Below, piece after piece: positions 9,013-18,342 of a stretch of DNA of 64,000 bases. Origin of the DNA: Corynebacterium capitovis DSM 44611 (lineage in GTDB: Bacteria; Actinomycetota; Actinomycetes; Mycobacteriales; Mycobacteriaceae); contig NZ_CP047117.1 in assembly GCF_030440535.1 (NCBI RefSeq), forward strand, positions 1,178,001-1,242,000, read 5' to 3'. The notes beneath the pieces were generated by a model. The model was not told where the DNA came from, did not search any database, and saw only the letters and a list, made by a program, of their open reading frames with translations. The number at the start of each line of letters is the position of its first letter. Positions within the stretch are counted from its first letter, which is position 1. The position numbers and the translations under genes are program-made.

Positions 9013-9957
9013 TTATGCGCGCGGGTGTGAGGTAAGCCAGGCTTCTCGGAGAGTCTCAACCGTCACGTGGGTATAAATCTGCGTCGTGGTCACCGACGAG
9101 TGTCCCAGGAGCTCCTGCACGGTTCGCACGTCTGCCCCTCCCTGCAACAAATGCGTGGCGAAGGAATGGCGAAGTGTGTGGGGAGAGACGTCGACGTTTA
9201 TGCCGGCGCGTGCGGCGGCGTCTTTCATGAGCGTCCATGCGCTTTGACGCGACAGCGCGCCCCCTCTGTTATTCAGAAAGAGCGCGTGGGACGCACCCCG
9301 GGAAAGCGCCGGCCTCCCGCGAACCACGTACGCACGCAGCGCCTCCCGCGCCGCCGAACCAATTGGCACGAGACGCTGCTTGTTCCCCTTGCCCGTAACA
9401 GTCACCACCGCCACGTCGCCTGGTTCCTTCTCTGGGAGCTCCACGGTGTCTACGACATCGGCTATGTCGTCCACGACGAGGGCAAGAATCTCTGAGATCC
9501 GCGCGCCGGTGGCGTACAGGGTCTCCAGTAGTGCCTTGTCGCGCAGCTGCGTTGGGGTCGTGGCCGGGGCAGCGTCGAGAAGCTGAGCGACTTGTTGGAC
9601 CGTGAGCGCACCCGGTAGCTTCTCACCGACGGGCGGCGGGCTGACCTCGGCGGCCACATCGGCGTGAAGGTACCCTTCCGCCACCCCGAACTTGTGCAAG
9701 CCCCGCACGACAACGAGAGCGCGGGCGGCCGAAGATGCTGCCAAAGGCGGTGATTCTTCGGTTCCCCTCCTTAAGTCGGCGAGGTACGCTTCCACGTCAC
9801 GGGGCGTGACGGCGTCGAGGGTCGAATGCCCCGCTTGAGCAAGCCACGTAATGTAGCGGGACACGTCGCGTCGGTAATTGCTCAGCGTGTGCTTGGACAA
9901 CCCCCGTTCCACCGCGAGGTGATCAAGCCACACCCGAGCTAGCTCGTCGGCACGCAT
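9013..9957 (-). CDS. xerD: Tyrosine recombinase XerD
   Basis: The product has 314 residues and resolves chromosome dimers at dif together with XerC. The N-terminal SAM-like core-binding domain is followed by the catalytic domain. The visible catalytic set is Arg153 (ATGARISE), the Lys in TGKGNKQR, His260 and Arg263 ([10 protein letters not shown]), His286 (LGHSS) and Tyr295 (IYTHV). The ATG shares one base with the stop of the upstream NUDIX gene (TAATG). The nudix-xerD pairing is the standard actinobacterial order, which favours XerD over XerC. Confidence 0.93.
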   Translation of the reverse strand: MRADELARVWLDHLAVERGLSKHTLSNYRRDVSRYITWLAQAGHSTLDAVTPRDVEAYLADLRRGTEESPPLAASSAARALVVVRGLHKFGVAEGYLHADVAAEVSPPPVGEKLPGALTVQQVAQLLDAAPATTPTQLRDKALLETLYATGARISEILALVVDDIADVVDTVELPEKEPGDVAVVTVTGKGNKQRLVPIGSAAREALRAYVVRGRPALSRGASHALFLNNRGGALSRQSAWTLMKDAAARAGINVDVSPHTLRHSFATHLLQGGADVRTVQELLGHSSVTTTQIYTHVTVETLREAWLTSHPRA

Positions 9958-10604
9958 TACATCCTTTTCAGGTCGCGGCCATGGCCTCGAAGTTTCCGGC
10001 GCTCAGTGAGCGACCTCGGACGCCAGCAGAAGGGTTCGGCCACGTCTCGCCCCTGGGACCCGCGCTCTACTGCCTCGCACGCCGCGAAGATGCCCGCTAC
10101 GGCAATCGAGTTGACAATGTCCCCGCTCAGGATCCGTTCCCGCGCCTCCTGGAGGTCCACCCACATGATGGTGAGATCCGCCTCCTCGTCTTCCGCCTCG
10201 GGCCGGGCCACTTCTGCAAGGTCCTGCGCGAGAAACACCCGCACCGCTTCCTCAGCGAACCCCGGCGAGGTGATCAGATCGACCAGCACTCCCCACCTGC
10301 TCGCCGCGAGGCCAGCTTCCTCCCTCAGCTCCCGCTCGGCACAGGCCAGTTCCGGTTCGTCTGCAACATCGAGCAGGCCGGCGGGGAGCTCGAGCAGTCG
10401 CTTGCCGACGGAATGCCGGTACTGCTCCACCAAGGCGATTCTGCCGTTCTCGTCCACCGCGGCTACCGCGACGGCGCCGAAGTGCTCTACTATCTCGCGG
10501 GCTGCACTGTGCCCTCCCGGCATGACGACGCGATCGCGGCGCACAGCGAGAATGGGCGCGTCGAGGAGTATTTCGGACTCCGTAACCCTGTATTCATGCG
10601 CCAT
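9957..10604 (-). CDS. NUDIX hydrolase, ADP-ribose pyrophosphatase type
   Basis: The product has 215 residues. The Nudix box runs from about residue 76 to 99 (GLLDVADE then RELREEAGL), with the metal-binding glutamates of REUxEE at 92, 95 and 96. The flanking motifs [18 protein letters not shown] and [15 protein letters not shown] are typical of ADP-ribose pyrophosphatases, which split ADP-ribose into AMP and ribose 5-phosphate. The start codon shares one base with the steB stop (TGATG), and the stop is coupled to xerD. In related genomes pyrG lies between steB and this gene; it is absent here. Confidence 0.9.
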   Translation of the reverse strand: MAHEYRVTESEILLDAPILAVRRDRVVMPGGHSAAREIVEHFGAVAVAAVDENGRIALVEQYRHSVGKRLLELPAGLLDVADEPELACAERELREEAGLAASRWGVLVDLITSPGFAEEAVRVFLAQDLAEVARPEAEDEEADLTIMWVDLQEARERILSGDIVNSIAVAGIFAACEAVERGSQGRDVAEPFCWRPRSLTERRKLRGHGRDLKRM

Positions 10605-11386
10605 CAGCTCTCACCCGCTTGAGATTTCGAGCTGGCTAGGTTGTGGACGGCTTCGAAGCGCCCCGCGACGGTATCGACGCCCTCCTTATCGCGTGCCGCG
10701 GCGCGCCCGTTTGAGCCGAGAGCGGTGACGAAGTCATCGAGCATCTTTTGCGCAAACGCGGCGTCGTCTCCGCTGGGTGCGCCGACGACGAGAACCGCGT
10801 CGGCCCCGTCTGACACCTCGGCGTCGTAACTCAGGTACCCGCCTTGCGCGAGCGCGTCGAGGAGCAAGATCCGGTCGTCCGCGCTGGCGTCGGGACGAAG
10901 CGCGGCCCCGAGCGCCTGCCCGGCGTGTGTCCCAGGTGAGAGGTTGTCGACGCTTAACTGCGCGCCGGCGGGCAGGGTGTTGGCCACGATCGAACGCAGC
11001 TCGTCCGCCCCCTCCCGAGACACAAAAAGGTCGGTTAGGCTGATGCTCCCCGCATCCCGCGCCCCGACGTCGCTGAGGAGTGTGCGTGTGGCAGTGACAT
11101 CTTCGTTGCTAGCATCAGACGTGCGGACGATCAGCACCCGCAGGCCATCCAGAGCGTCACCGAGGACTGCCCGCGGGTCGGCGCCGAGCAGATTTTCGGC
11201 AGCCTCCGCGTGGCGTTCAGCCCGGCTCAGCTGCTCCTGCGTTGCGTGGTCTGGGCCGGCGGCTTGAACTCCGGACCCATCTTGCATGGCCGGCGCTAGC
11301 GCGAGCACGCCAAAGGCTGTGCCGAGGGCCAGGCCCCAACCGAGCCCCGCCAGCACGAACGCTGCTCTACCGCGTTGATGACCCAC
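10604..11386 (-). CDS. steB: SteB/MctB-family envelope protein
   Basis: The product has 260 residues. One N-terminal membrane helix (about 8-31, GLGWGLALGTAFGVLALAPA) is followed by an extracytoplasmic part that starts with a helical stretch (DHATQEQLSRAERHAEAAENLL). The mycobacterial homologue is called MctB, for its link to copper. In C. glutamicum the protein encoded next to SteA is SteB, a factor in septal cell-wall splitting with RipC-FtsEX. No metal-binding cluster is visible, so the division role is preferred. GTG start (11384-11386) with AAGGAGG upstream. It follows steA after 12 nt. Confidence 0.82.
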   Translation of the reverse strand: MGHQRGRAAFVLAGLGWGLALGTAFGVLALAPAMQDGSGVQAAGPDHATQEQLSRAERHAEAAENLLGADPRAVLGDALDGLRVLIVRTSDASNEDVTATRTLLSDVGARDAGSISLTDLFVSREGADELRSIVANTLPAGAQLSVDNLSPGTHAGQALGAALRPDASADDRILLLDALAQGGYLSYDAEVSDGADAVLVVGAPSGDDAAFAQKMLDDFVTALGSNGRAAARDKEGVDTVAGRFEAVHNLASSKSQAGES

Positions 11387-11398
11387 AACGCCTCCTTC

Positions 11399-12637
11399 TT
11401 AGTTGAACAATCCCCGAACCCACCCTTGGAAACTCAACGCGATGTTGTTCCAGGTGTGGATGAGGTTATCGACGAACGCCTGGTCTCCCCCCAACCCGAC
11501 GATGAGTACTACCACAGCCAAGGCAACCAACACCCCGAGAATAGCCCAGGCCCAGGCGACCGAGGACCCCGAGTTCACCTCATATAGGTTCGCGATGACG
11601 CTCGAGTCCACCAGCCGCGGAGCCGCCTTAAGCCTGGTTAGAAGCGCCGCCGGCGTCGCTTCGGCAGAATGGGCGAGAATTCTGTCGAGATCGATATCCG
11701 GTGCCGCGGTGACGACCATCTCCGCACCGTGGAAGGCCGCGAGCATGATGGCCAGGTCGAGCGGCGAATCCGTCGCCGCGGGAAACGTCATCGCACCCAC
11801 GCCGAGGTCCTGGATCCGCTCCAGGCCAACCGCGTAGCCGTCAGGGTCAGCCGGCAGGATAACCCTCGATTCCCCGCGCAGGTTCTCGGCCGAAACATCG
11901 AGGGGGTCGCCGACGATGAAATCGGGACGGTATCCCAGGTCGGCGAGGGTGTCAGCTGCCGCGCCGACTCCGACGATGACGGGCGAATACTCCCGGATAA
12001 AGTTGCGCAACCCGAGGAGTTTGTCCCTTGTCGTCGGTTCGGGCGACGCAATGAGAACCTTCCTCCCCTCCATGTCGTTACCGATGTCGGGGACGCCGAC
12101 GCCGTCTATAAGCAGCGGTGCCTCTGAATGGATGAACTCGATGGTGTTGCCGAAGTAGGCCTCCATGTGGTCCAGCAGAGCCCGCTGCGACTCCGCGAAC
12201 GCGGCGTCAACGGCAGCCCGGTCAACGATTCGGCCCTGAGCAACGAGCTTCTTCCCGACGGTAACCCCGCCGTCCCCGGTTACCGTCGCCTTCTTCCCGA
12301 AGCGTCCGCCCCGCAACGCGGAACGAAGTGCGCCCCCAGCGTCCTCGATGAGAGGAATTCCCGCATCAAGGAGCAAGAGAGGCCCGTAGCTAGGCAGGCC
12401 ACCGGTGGTAAAGGCGGCGAGGTTGACCACGGCCCCAGGTCGTGCCGAGATCAGCGCCTCCGTTTCCCGCCTCGTGAGCTCAGGGGAATCAACGACAGCA
12501 ATGTCGCCCTCGCTAAACCGTCCAAGCCTTCCTACTACCCCGGAGCTGCGACCCCGCGGAGTGCAGTCCCTTAAAGCCCCTTCGGCAATCTTCGCGTCAG
12601 CAATCCTCGCATCGGGATCGGTAGGAAAGACACTCAT
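11399..12637 (-). CDS. steA: Cytokinetic-ring protein SteA
   Basis: The product has 412 residues, cytoplasmic with one C-terminal membrane helix (about 354-380, AWAILGVLVALAVVVLIVGLG). The middle contains a stretch like the nucleotide-binding part of thiamine pyrophosphokinases (GVGAAADTLADLGY then DFIVGDPLD). SteA homologues localise to the division ring and act with SteB. The ATG at 12637 lacks an obvious Shine-Dalgarno, so the start is less certain; the conserved region begins near ALRDCTPRG, about residue 21. It lies 51 nt downstream of recN and is in the same operon as steB. Confidence 0.85.
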   Translation of the reverse strand: MSVFPTDPDARIADAKIAEGALRDCTPRGRSSGVVGRLGRFSEGDIAVVDSPELTRRETEALISARPGAVVNLAAFTTGGLPSYGPLLLLDAGIPLIEDAGGALRSALRGGRFGKKATVTGDGGVTVGKKLVAQGRIVDRAAVDAAFAESQRALLDHMEAYFGNTIEFIHSEAPLLIDGVGVPDIGNDMEGRKVLIASPEPTTRDKLLGLRNFIREYSPVIVGVGAAADTLADLGYRPDFIVGDPLDVSAENLRGESRVILPADPDGYAVGLERIQDLGVGAMTFPAATDSPLDLAIMLAAFHGAEMVVTAAPDIDLDRILAHSAEATPAALLTRLKAAPRLVDSSVIANLYEVNSGSSVAWAWAILGVLVALAVVVLIVGLGGDQAFVDNLIHTWNNIALSFQGWVRGLFN

Positions 12638-12688
12638 GCCAGCAATAGTGCACGGCCGCGGGGTCTTTACCGTGGAGGCGCGCGGGGT

Positions 12689-14428
12689 CTAAGCGCGCAA
12701 TTCCTGCCGCAGTGCCGAGACGTCCGCGCGCGCTCGGTCTCGCAGCTCGGCCGCGTGGGCCCTGCCCGTTTCGGAATCGTCCATACCTGCGAGCATCCGC
12801 GCTAGCTCTTCAACACGCTCTTCGAGGGTGAGTGTGGCAACCCCCGAGGTGACGGCAACGTCACCGACATTCTTGGCGACGTGGAGGTGCGTATCCGCGT
12901 ACGCGGCGACCTGGGGCAGGTGCGTCACGACGATGACCTGGTTGTGGGTTGCAAGGCGCGCGAGCCGCCGGCCGATCTCGACCGCTGCTCGCCCGCCGAC
13001 TCCTGCGTCCACCTCATCGAAGACCATCGTCGCGCCTTTATCCGTCGAGCTCAGCGTCACTTCCAGCGCCAGCATGACGCGGGAGAGCTCGCCGCCCGAG
13101 GCACTGGTCGCGAGGGGTCGCGGTTCCAGAGCATCGTTGGGGGCAAGGCGCAACTCCACGACATCCGCCCCGTCGCGGCCCGGGTCCTGTTCGCTGATGT
13201 GCACGGTGAGGCGTGCTTTGGGCATCGCGAGTCCACGCAGCTCTCGGGTGACGTCGCGGGCTAACTCCGTCGCCGCCCGTCGACGCGCACTACTCAACTC
13301 CCGAGCGCGAGTTTTGACCTCGCGTTCCAGCGTGGCCACCTCCCGCTTCAGTTCTTCGACGGCCTCCGGCGGGGTGTCGATTTTGTTCAATCGACGCTCA
13401 GCTTTTGCGCGCCATTCTAAAACACCCGCGATATCGGGCGCGTACTTCCGAGTCAGCCCCTTTAGTTCCTGCTGTCGTTGCAGGCTCCGTTCAAGCTCGC
13501 TCGGATCACTGGGCAAACCTGCGAGGAAGCTGCCTAATTCGGCGGAAACGTCCGATAAGACGCTGGCCACCGATTCGAGCTGGGCACCCAGTTGCTGCAG
13601 GCTGGCATCGCTAGCACCGGTCAGCGATGCCGCCGCTTTGCCGACGAGGTCCGAGGCCGCTTCGTTGCCTGCCGATTCCGCGAATTCTGCCGGTGCTCCG
13701 TCGATAGCAACGAGTGCGCTGTCGGCGGCTTCCCGCAGCGCGTCAACGTCTTGAAGCAAATTGATTGAGGACACAAGCTCATCGTCCTCCCCCGCAGCGG
13801 GAGCGACCGCGTCTATCTCCTGTAGTGCGAAGCGCAACCGGTCAACTTCTTGCGCGAGCTCGCGGCGCTTCTCCGTCTTCTCCCGGAGCAGCCTGGTCGC
13901 CGCACGCCACTGGGTCCACACATCGCGATAAGCGACCAGTGATTCACCGATTCTCGGGTCGTATCGATCGAGCGCGGCGAGTTGCTGGTCAGGCGACATC
14001 AGCCGGATCTGGTCGTTCTGCCCGTGGATCGTAATAAGGTGGCCCGCGAGCGAGGCTAGCGTGGCGGCAGGCACGGATCTGCCGCCGAGGTGCGCGCGGG
14101 ACCTGCCCGTTGATTTGACCGACCGGGACACTACGTATTCGCCGTTCTCATCGGGCTCCGCCCCAGCCTCAGCGGCGAGGGCGTGAATCTCTGTGGCAGC
14201 CTCCTCGCTCAGGCCCGTGAGGCTAAAGGCCCCCTCCACCACGGCTTGTTCCGCACCCGTCCTCACGCGGGAGGCATCCGCCCGACCTCCAGTGAGCAAG
14301 CGCAGTCCAGTGACCACCATGGTCTTGCCAGCACCCGTCTCACCCGTCAACACCGTCAGCCCCGGGCTGAGCTCCACAGTAGTACGCGGGATAACACCGA
14401 GGTTCGAGATAGAAAGTTCCGTAAGCAT
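12689..14428 (-). CDS. recN: DNA repair protein RecN
   Basis: The product has 579 residues, an SMC-like ATPase of double-strand-break repair. Walker A is GETGAGKTM (about 29-37), GQNDQIRLMSPDQQL is the family motif after it, and the C-terminal half has the signature LATSASGGELSRVMLALE and Walker B TMVFDEVDAGVGGRAA. The central part (about 165-390) is a coiled coil. The ATG at 14428 is 20 nt after the nadK stop, with only a weak AGG upstream, so an internal promoter in this gap is possible. Confidence 0.95.
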   Translation of the reverse strand: MLTELSISNLGVIPRTTVELSPGLTVLTGETGAGKTMVVTGLRLLTGGRADASRVRTGAEQAVVEGAFSLTGLSEEAATEIHALAAEAGAEPDENGEYVVSRSVKSTGRSRAHLGGRSVPAATLASLAGHLITIHGQNDQIRLMSPDQQLAALDRYDPRIGESLVAYRDVWTQWRAATRLLREKTEKRRELAQEVDRLRFALQEIDAVAPAAGEDDELVSSINLLQDVDALREAADSALVAIDGAPAEFAESAGNEAASDLVGKAAASLTGASDASLQQLGAQLESVASVLSDVSAELGSFLAGLPSDPSELERSLQRQQELKGLTRKYAPDIAGVLEWRAKAERRLNKIDTPPEAVEELKREVATLEREVKTRARELSSARRRAATELARDVTRELRGLAMPKARLTVHISEQDPGRDGADVVELRLAPNDALEPRPLATSASGGELSRVMLALEVTLSSTDKGATMVFDEVDAGVGGRAAVEIGRRLARLATHNQVIVVTHLPQVAAYADTHLHVAKNVGDVAVTSGVATLTLEERVEELARMLAGMDDSETGRAHAAELRDRARADVSALRQELRA

Positions 14429-14448
14429 TACAAAGCGAACCTACGCGC

Positions 14449-15369
14449 TTACTTCGTGGCAGGCCCGCGCCACCCCGACACCGGGAGGTGGAACTTATGC
14501 ACTAGGCGGTCCGTGAAGGGATGCTCGTCCAACCGCACCCAGCGCACTGGGCGACGCCCGCGAACCACCTCCACCCTGGACCCCGGAGGCATAGAGAGCA
14601 TACGAAAGCCGTCAAGGACGACGTTTGCATCACCCGTCGTGGGCTCAAGCTCGACCGCAACGGTGGAGCGGGGCGAAACGACAAGCGGTTTGGTAAACAG
14701 GGCGTGGGCGTTGTTGGGAACCACGAGGAGCGCTTCCACCTCCGGCCACATGACGGGGCCGCCAGCAGCGAAGGCGTAGGCGGTAGAACCCGTCGGGGTG
14801 GAAATGAGGACGCCGTCGCACCCAAAGGTGGACACCGGGCGCAGATCGACCTCCAGCGTGGCATCCACCACCTTCGTGCGATTAACGTTTTCAATGCTCG
14901 CCTCGTTCAGCGCCCAGCCCTCACCGAGTTCATTGCCTTCCGCGTCGAGCAGCACGATGTCAATGGTCATTCTTTCCTCGATGCGGTACGACCTGTCGAT
15001 CACTCGTCCAATCGCCTCATCGAGGCTTTCCTGCTCCCATTCGGCCAGAAAGCCCACGTGGCCCAAGTTGATGCCCAACACGGGAACGTCTTGGATGTGG
15101 GCGTAATTGGCCGCGCGCAAGAAGGTGCCATCGCCCCCGAGAACTAGGACCAGCTCGCATCCCGCCGCGGCCTCCGGCCCCTCCTCGACCCGCTCGAGGG
15201 CGCGTAGGGCCTCCTCCTCCTCGACAGGGCCCATTTTCCCCTGGTCCAGCAGGCGCACCCCAATCCCGGCGGCGCTCAGCAGGTCGGCTGCGCGCGCGGC
15301 CGCAGCGATATTGCCGGCCCGGTAGGTGTGCGGGACAAGAAGGATCGTTCTCTTATGGCGGAATGTCAT
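14449..15369 (-). CDS. nadK: NAD kinase
   Basis: The product has 306 residues and phosphorylates NAD to NADP. The signature GGDGT is at 78-82 (LVLGGDGTFLRAA), followed by the NE-containing WALNEASI motif and the conserved GVLISTPTGSTAYAFAAGGP. The frame is open for 57 more codons upstream, but that extension has no family resemblance. The ATG at 15369 overlaps the tlyA stop by 4 nt (ATGA) and is the clear choice. The order tlyA-nadK-recN-steA-steB is shared with mycobacteria. Confidence 0.95.
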   Translation of the reverse strand: MTFRHKRTILLVPHTYRAGNIAAAARAADLLSAAGIGVRLLDQGKMGPVEEEEALRALERVEEGPEAAAGCELVLVLGGDGTFLRAANYAHIQDVPVLGINLGHVGFLAEWEQESLDEAIGRVIDRSYRIEERMTIDIVLLDAEGNELGEGWALNEASIENVNRTKVVDATLEVDLRPVSTFGCDGVLISTPTGSTAYAFAAGGPVMWPEVEALLVVPNNAHALFTKPLVVSPRSTVAVELEPTTGDANVVLDGFRMLSMPPGSRVEVVRGRRPVRWVRLDEHPFTDRLVHKFHLPVSGWRGPATK

Positions 15370-16190
15370 GTCGGTCCTTCCTCGACGGCGCGGTGTACCA
15401 AAGAAGCAAGCCGCTCGCCGTCGAGCCGCGAAGCACCGGCATCTTTGACGAGCCACAGGAAATATTCTACGTTGCCGCTCGGCCCGGGAAGCGGCGATGC
15501 AACGACGTCTCGGACACTGAGCCCGATCTCCTGCGCACATTCAGCCACGTCGCGAGTGGCGTCTTCCCGCAGTTGAGGAGACCGCACGACTCCCCCACTA
15601 CCGAGCCGGTCTTTGCCCACTTCGAACTGCGGCTTTACCATCGGCACAAGGTCCGCCCCATCGCACATGCACGATGCGATAGCAGGGAGGACGAGCTTTA
15701 AAGATATGAACGAGAGGTCGCCCACCATGAGATCGGCTGGGCCCCCCATCATCTCCGCGGTAAGCGTGCGAATATTCGTTCTGTCCAAAACTGTGACCCG
15801 CGGGTCATTCTGGAGACGCCACACCAGCTGCCCATATCCAACATCCACGGCAACGACCTCCTGCACCCCCCGCGACAGAAGCACGTCAGTGAAACCTCCA
15901 GTCGACGCCCCCGCGTCGAGGGCACGCCGCTTCTCGACGTCTAATCCGCGCGCCTCAAACGCCTCTAATGCCCCCAGCAGCTTGTGCGCACCGCGGGACG
16001 CCCAGTCCTCTTCGGCTGCCGCAGCGACGCGGATCGATGCCGCGGGGTCCACGACGGTGGCCGGCTTACTCGCAACAAACCCGTTGACTTCAACACAGCC
16101 GCTTTTGATCAGCCGCTGAGCGTGTTCCCTCGACCTGGCCAACTTCCGGCGCACCAGCTCGGCATCGAGCCTGCGGCGTTGAGGGGGCAT
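15366..16190 (-). CDS. tlyA: TlyA-family rRNA 2'-O-methyltransferase
   Basis: The product has 274 residues. An N-terminal S4 RNA-binding domain (RLDAELVRRKLARSREHAQ, about 7-60) is followed by an FtsJ-like methyltransferase domain with SAM motif LDAGASTGGFTDV (about 91-103). Family members methylate 16S C1409 and 23S C1920 (E. coli numbering), and loss gives capreomycin resistance in mycobacteria. The ATG at 16190 has AGGAG upstream. Its stop is coupled to nadK. Fused hemolysin annotations for this family are historical and not supported here. Confidence 0.93.
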   Translation of the reverse strand: MPPQRRRLDAELVRRKLARSREHAQRLIKSGCVEVNGFVASKPATVVDPAASIRVAAAAEEDWASRGAHKLLGALEAFEARGLDVEKRRALDAGASTGGFTDVLLSRGVQEVVAVDVGYGQLVWRLQNDPRVTVLDRTNIRTLTAEMMGGPADLMVGDLSFISLKLVLPAIASCMCDGADLVPMVKPQFEVGKDRLGSGGVVRSPQLREDATRDVAECAQEIGLSVRDVVASPLPGPSGNVEYFLWLVKDAGASRLDGERLASLVHRAVEEGPT

Positions 16191-16217
16191 GATGTCTCCT
16201 TTCGCGAAACGGGCAGT

Positions 16218-16385
16218 CTACGCCTCGCGCAACGCCTCGTGAAGAATGGAATGTGCGCGGTTGAGCTGGTCGATCTCCTCCGCTAGGTTTGCGCAGTCCT
16301 CCGCGAGAATGCTGCTAATGCGTTGCTCAATCTCACCGGGCGAGATGCGAGGTGCGCGCGGGTCGCGCGGCCGTGGGGACGACAT
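16218..16385 (-). CDS. Small conserved-type protein, 55 residues
   Basis: A short ORF that fills the gap between the HAD phosphatase gene and tlyA, starting 3 nt after the HAD stop and ending 27 nt before tlyA. The product begins MSSPRPRDPRAPRISPGEIE and continues as a predicted amphipathic helix (LAEEIDQLNRAHSILHEAL). Mycobacteria have a small uncharacterised gene at the same place (between Rv1692 and tlyA), so conservation by position supports a real gene. Function is unknown. The C-terminal half looks suited to helical dimerisation; that is an inference. Confidence 0.75.
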   Translation of the reverse strand: MSSPRPRDPRAPRISPGEIEQRISSILAEDCANLAEEIDQLNRAHSILHEALREA

Positions 16386-16388
16386 GTG

Positions 16389-17375
16389 CTACCACCACTG
16401 CTTACAGGCGGCGCGCGCTGCTGACGAAACGGGACGAATGCGCCCCGACAGGCAGTCTTGCGACCACGCAACGTCAAGCGCAGTCAACAACGCATCTAAA
16501 GAACCCCCACGCTCCGCGTCGCCACCGTCAAGAACTATCTCCCCATCCTCCACGCGCGCCGAGAACCCGCCGGCGGGCCCGGGCCGAAGTGTCCCAGCAG
16601 GGGCAGCAAGAGCGGACAAATCTTCGGCGACGAACGTGGGCCGGCACTCCCGCGGCGCCGATAAAAGGGCGAACGGGCCGGAAACACCGGTCAACACATG
16701 AAGCGAGTCCATCCCTGCGGCCACCGCCCCGGCGATGTCGGTGTCCAACCTGTCTCCCACACCAAGCGGCCGAGAGGAGTGGACCTGCTGCGCCGCCTGA
16801 AAAAACATCGCTGGCTCGGGCTTACCCGCCGAGCGGGGGACGACCCCCGTCGCTGACGTAACAGCAGCGACCATCGAGCCGTTACCGACCATGAGCCCCC
16901 GCTGGGTAGGTAGCGTGGTATCCACATTTGACGCTACGTACGCAGCGCCCCGCGCAATGGCAAGAGCCGCCTCGGACAAATCCGCCCAGCCAGTGTCAGG
17001 ACTGTGGCCGTGAAGCACCAACGCAGGTCTGTCATCTGCCGAGGCGACCACGCGATACCCAGCAGCCTTCGCCAGCTCACGAAACGACGGAGCACCTACA
17101 ACAAGAACAGGCTCGCCCGGGTTGATAAACTCACCCGCCAGAGCGATCGCAGCCTGGGCAGAGGTGAGTACGTCGTGAGGAAATGCCTTTAGGCCCACCT
17201 CGCGCAACATCGTGGCGACGACAGCGGGGCTGCGCGACGCGTTGTTGGTGATGTACACCTTCGCCGACGGAGCCGCATTAATGGCGTCAACCGCCCGGGC
17301 TATTGCGCGGCCTCCCTCCCAAACCGTGCCGTCGAGATCGAGAAGCAGGGCGTCGTAGGCGTCTTGGAGCGGCAC
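16389..17375 (-). CDS. HAD-superfamily phosphatase (subfamily IIA)
   Basis: The product has 328 residues. The catalytic motif LLLDLDGTVWEGG has the nucleophile Asp13 and acid Asp15, ITNNASRSP is motif II, and GDRLDTDIAGAVAAG is motif IV. This is the NagD/PGP-like group. The mycobacterial neighbour Rv1692 is a glycerol-phosphate phosphatase acting on lipid-turnover products, so the same role is likely but inferred. GTG start at 17375. Six nucleotides separate it from the TPR-like gene. Confidence 0.88.
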   Translation of the reverse strand: MPLQDAYDALLLDLDGTVWEGGRAIARAVDAINAAPSAKVYITNNASRSPAVVATMLREVGLKAFPHDVLTSAQAAIALAGEFINPGEPVLVVGAPSFRELAKAAGYRVVASADDRPALVLHGHSPDTGWADLSEAALAIARGAAYVASNVDTTLPTQRGLMVGNGSMVAAVTSATGVVPRSAGKPEPAMFFQAAQQVHSSRPLGVGDRLDTDIAGAVAAGMDSLHVLTGVSGPFALLSAPRECRPTFVAEDLSALAAPAGTLRPGPAGGFSARVEDGEIVLDGGDAERGGSLDALLTALDVAWSQDCLSGRIRPVSSAARAACKQWW

Positions 17376-17381
17376 TGCGGG

Positions 17382-18215
17382 CTACCCCAGTTCTTCTAGA
17401 CGGTCGGCTGCGTCGGTCAACCCGTCGAGGTCAATCTTGGCCACGTGCTCGAACCACTGCATAGCCTCATCTGAGCGACCCAACCGCAGCAACGCGTCAG
17501 CGTAGGCATAGGACAGCCGCGCCAGCGAAGGTTCAGTCGACTCCAACGAAGGCTGCAAGCGGTCCAGAGTTGCAAGAGCCGCTTCATCCTGGCCCAGATC
17601 GTGGCGAGCCCCGGCGAGAACGATCGCCAACTCCCTTTTGGCATCGGGATCCAGTTCGCGAGCCTCGGGAGACCGACCGATCTCCAGCGCTCGTTCCGGA
17701 CGCCCTAGTCCGCGTTCGGCGTCGGCCATCACAGCAAGAAGACCCGGGCCACCCGAGATCCGACGCGCGGCGCGAAGCTCGGACAGGGCTTCCTTCCACT
17801 CCCCCGCGTGGTAGGCCACAATCCCGTTCGTCTCACGCACAACGCCGACTCGCCCCGCTCTGTTCTTCGCAGCGCGCGCGTGACGCAGTGCAAGTTGCGG
17901 GTCGTCTTCAAGGAGGGTGCCGGCCATGATCATGTGTTGCGCCACTCGTTGGGCATTGTCTTTGGACAAAACCTTCAGGTCTTGGAGCACGGACCGATCA
18001 AGGTCGTTGACGTCCACGTCATCCGGGATATCTGGTTCAGACAGACGCTGGGACATGCGGTCTTCGCGGTAGCCCTGCCGGCGCGGATTAGTGCTGGTGC
18101 CTCCCCGGTGCTGGGAACGCCCGTCGTTGGGCCGGCCGCGGCGACCTTCGCGGCCACCATCTCCGCGTCGGCGGTCGTCGCTCTGTCGTCCGCGGGACTG
18201 CGAATCGTACGCCAT
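17382..18215 (-). CDS. TPR-like protein with Arg/Gly-rich N-terminus
   Basis: The product has 277 residues. The first 60 residues are disordered and rich in Arg, Gly, Ser and Asp (several RG and RR pairs). The rest is an all-helical repeat of TPR type (LALRHARAAKNRAGRVG, AYHAGEWKEALSELRAARRI, AYADALLRLGRSDEAMQWF). The location matches mycobacterial Rv1691, which is uncharacterised. No catalytic motif is seen. An RNA- or protein-binding scaffold is plausible given the RG-rich tail and the rRNA-modification neighbour, but this is inference. The ATG at 18215 has GGAAAGG upstream. Confidence 0.8.
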   Translation of the reverse strand: MAYDSQSRGRQSDDRRRGDGGREGRRGRPNDGRSQHRGGTSTNPRRQGYREDRMSQRLSEPDIPDDVDVNDLDRSVLQDLKVLSKDNAQRVAQHMIMAGTLLEDDPQLALRHARAAKNRAGRVGVVRETNGIVAYHAGEWKEALSELRAARRISGGPGLLAVMADAERGLGRPERALEIGRSPEARELDPDAKRELAIVLAGARHDLGQDEAALATLDRLQPSLESTEPSLARLSYAYADALLRLGRSDEAMQWFEHVAKIDLDGLTDAADRLEELG

Positions 18216-18241
18216 GTGAACCTTTCCACGTAGTTGCGCTC

Positions 18242-18247
18242 AGTATA
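18242..18247 (-). promoter_or_regulatory. -10 box of the TPR-HAD-tlyA-nadK-recN operon
   Basis: TATACT on the minus strand lies 26 nt before the ATG of the TPR-like gene, just after the rRNA terminator. It is close to the consensus. No good -35 is visible. Confidence 0.55.
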
Positions 18248-18280
18248 GGCGCGGATGGCGGGCGTTTAGGGCCGGGGCCC

Positions 18281-18326
18281 GGAAAAGCACGAAACCCCCC
18301 TGTGGGCGTGTGCTTTGGGGGGGTTT
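18281..18326 (-). terminator. Terminator of the rRNA operon
   Basis: On the minus strand AAACCCCCC (18318-18326) pairs with GGGGGGTTT (18292-18300) after a 17-nt loop, followed by CGTGCTTTTCC. It lies 17 nt after the 5S gene. Confidence 0.85.
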
Positions 18327-18342
18327 GTGTTGTTGAGTTGTT

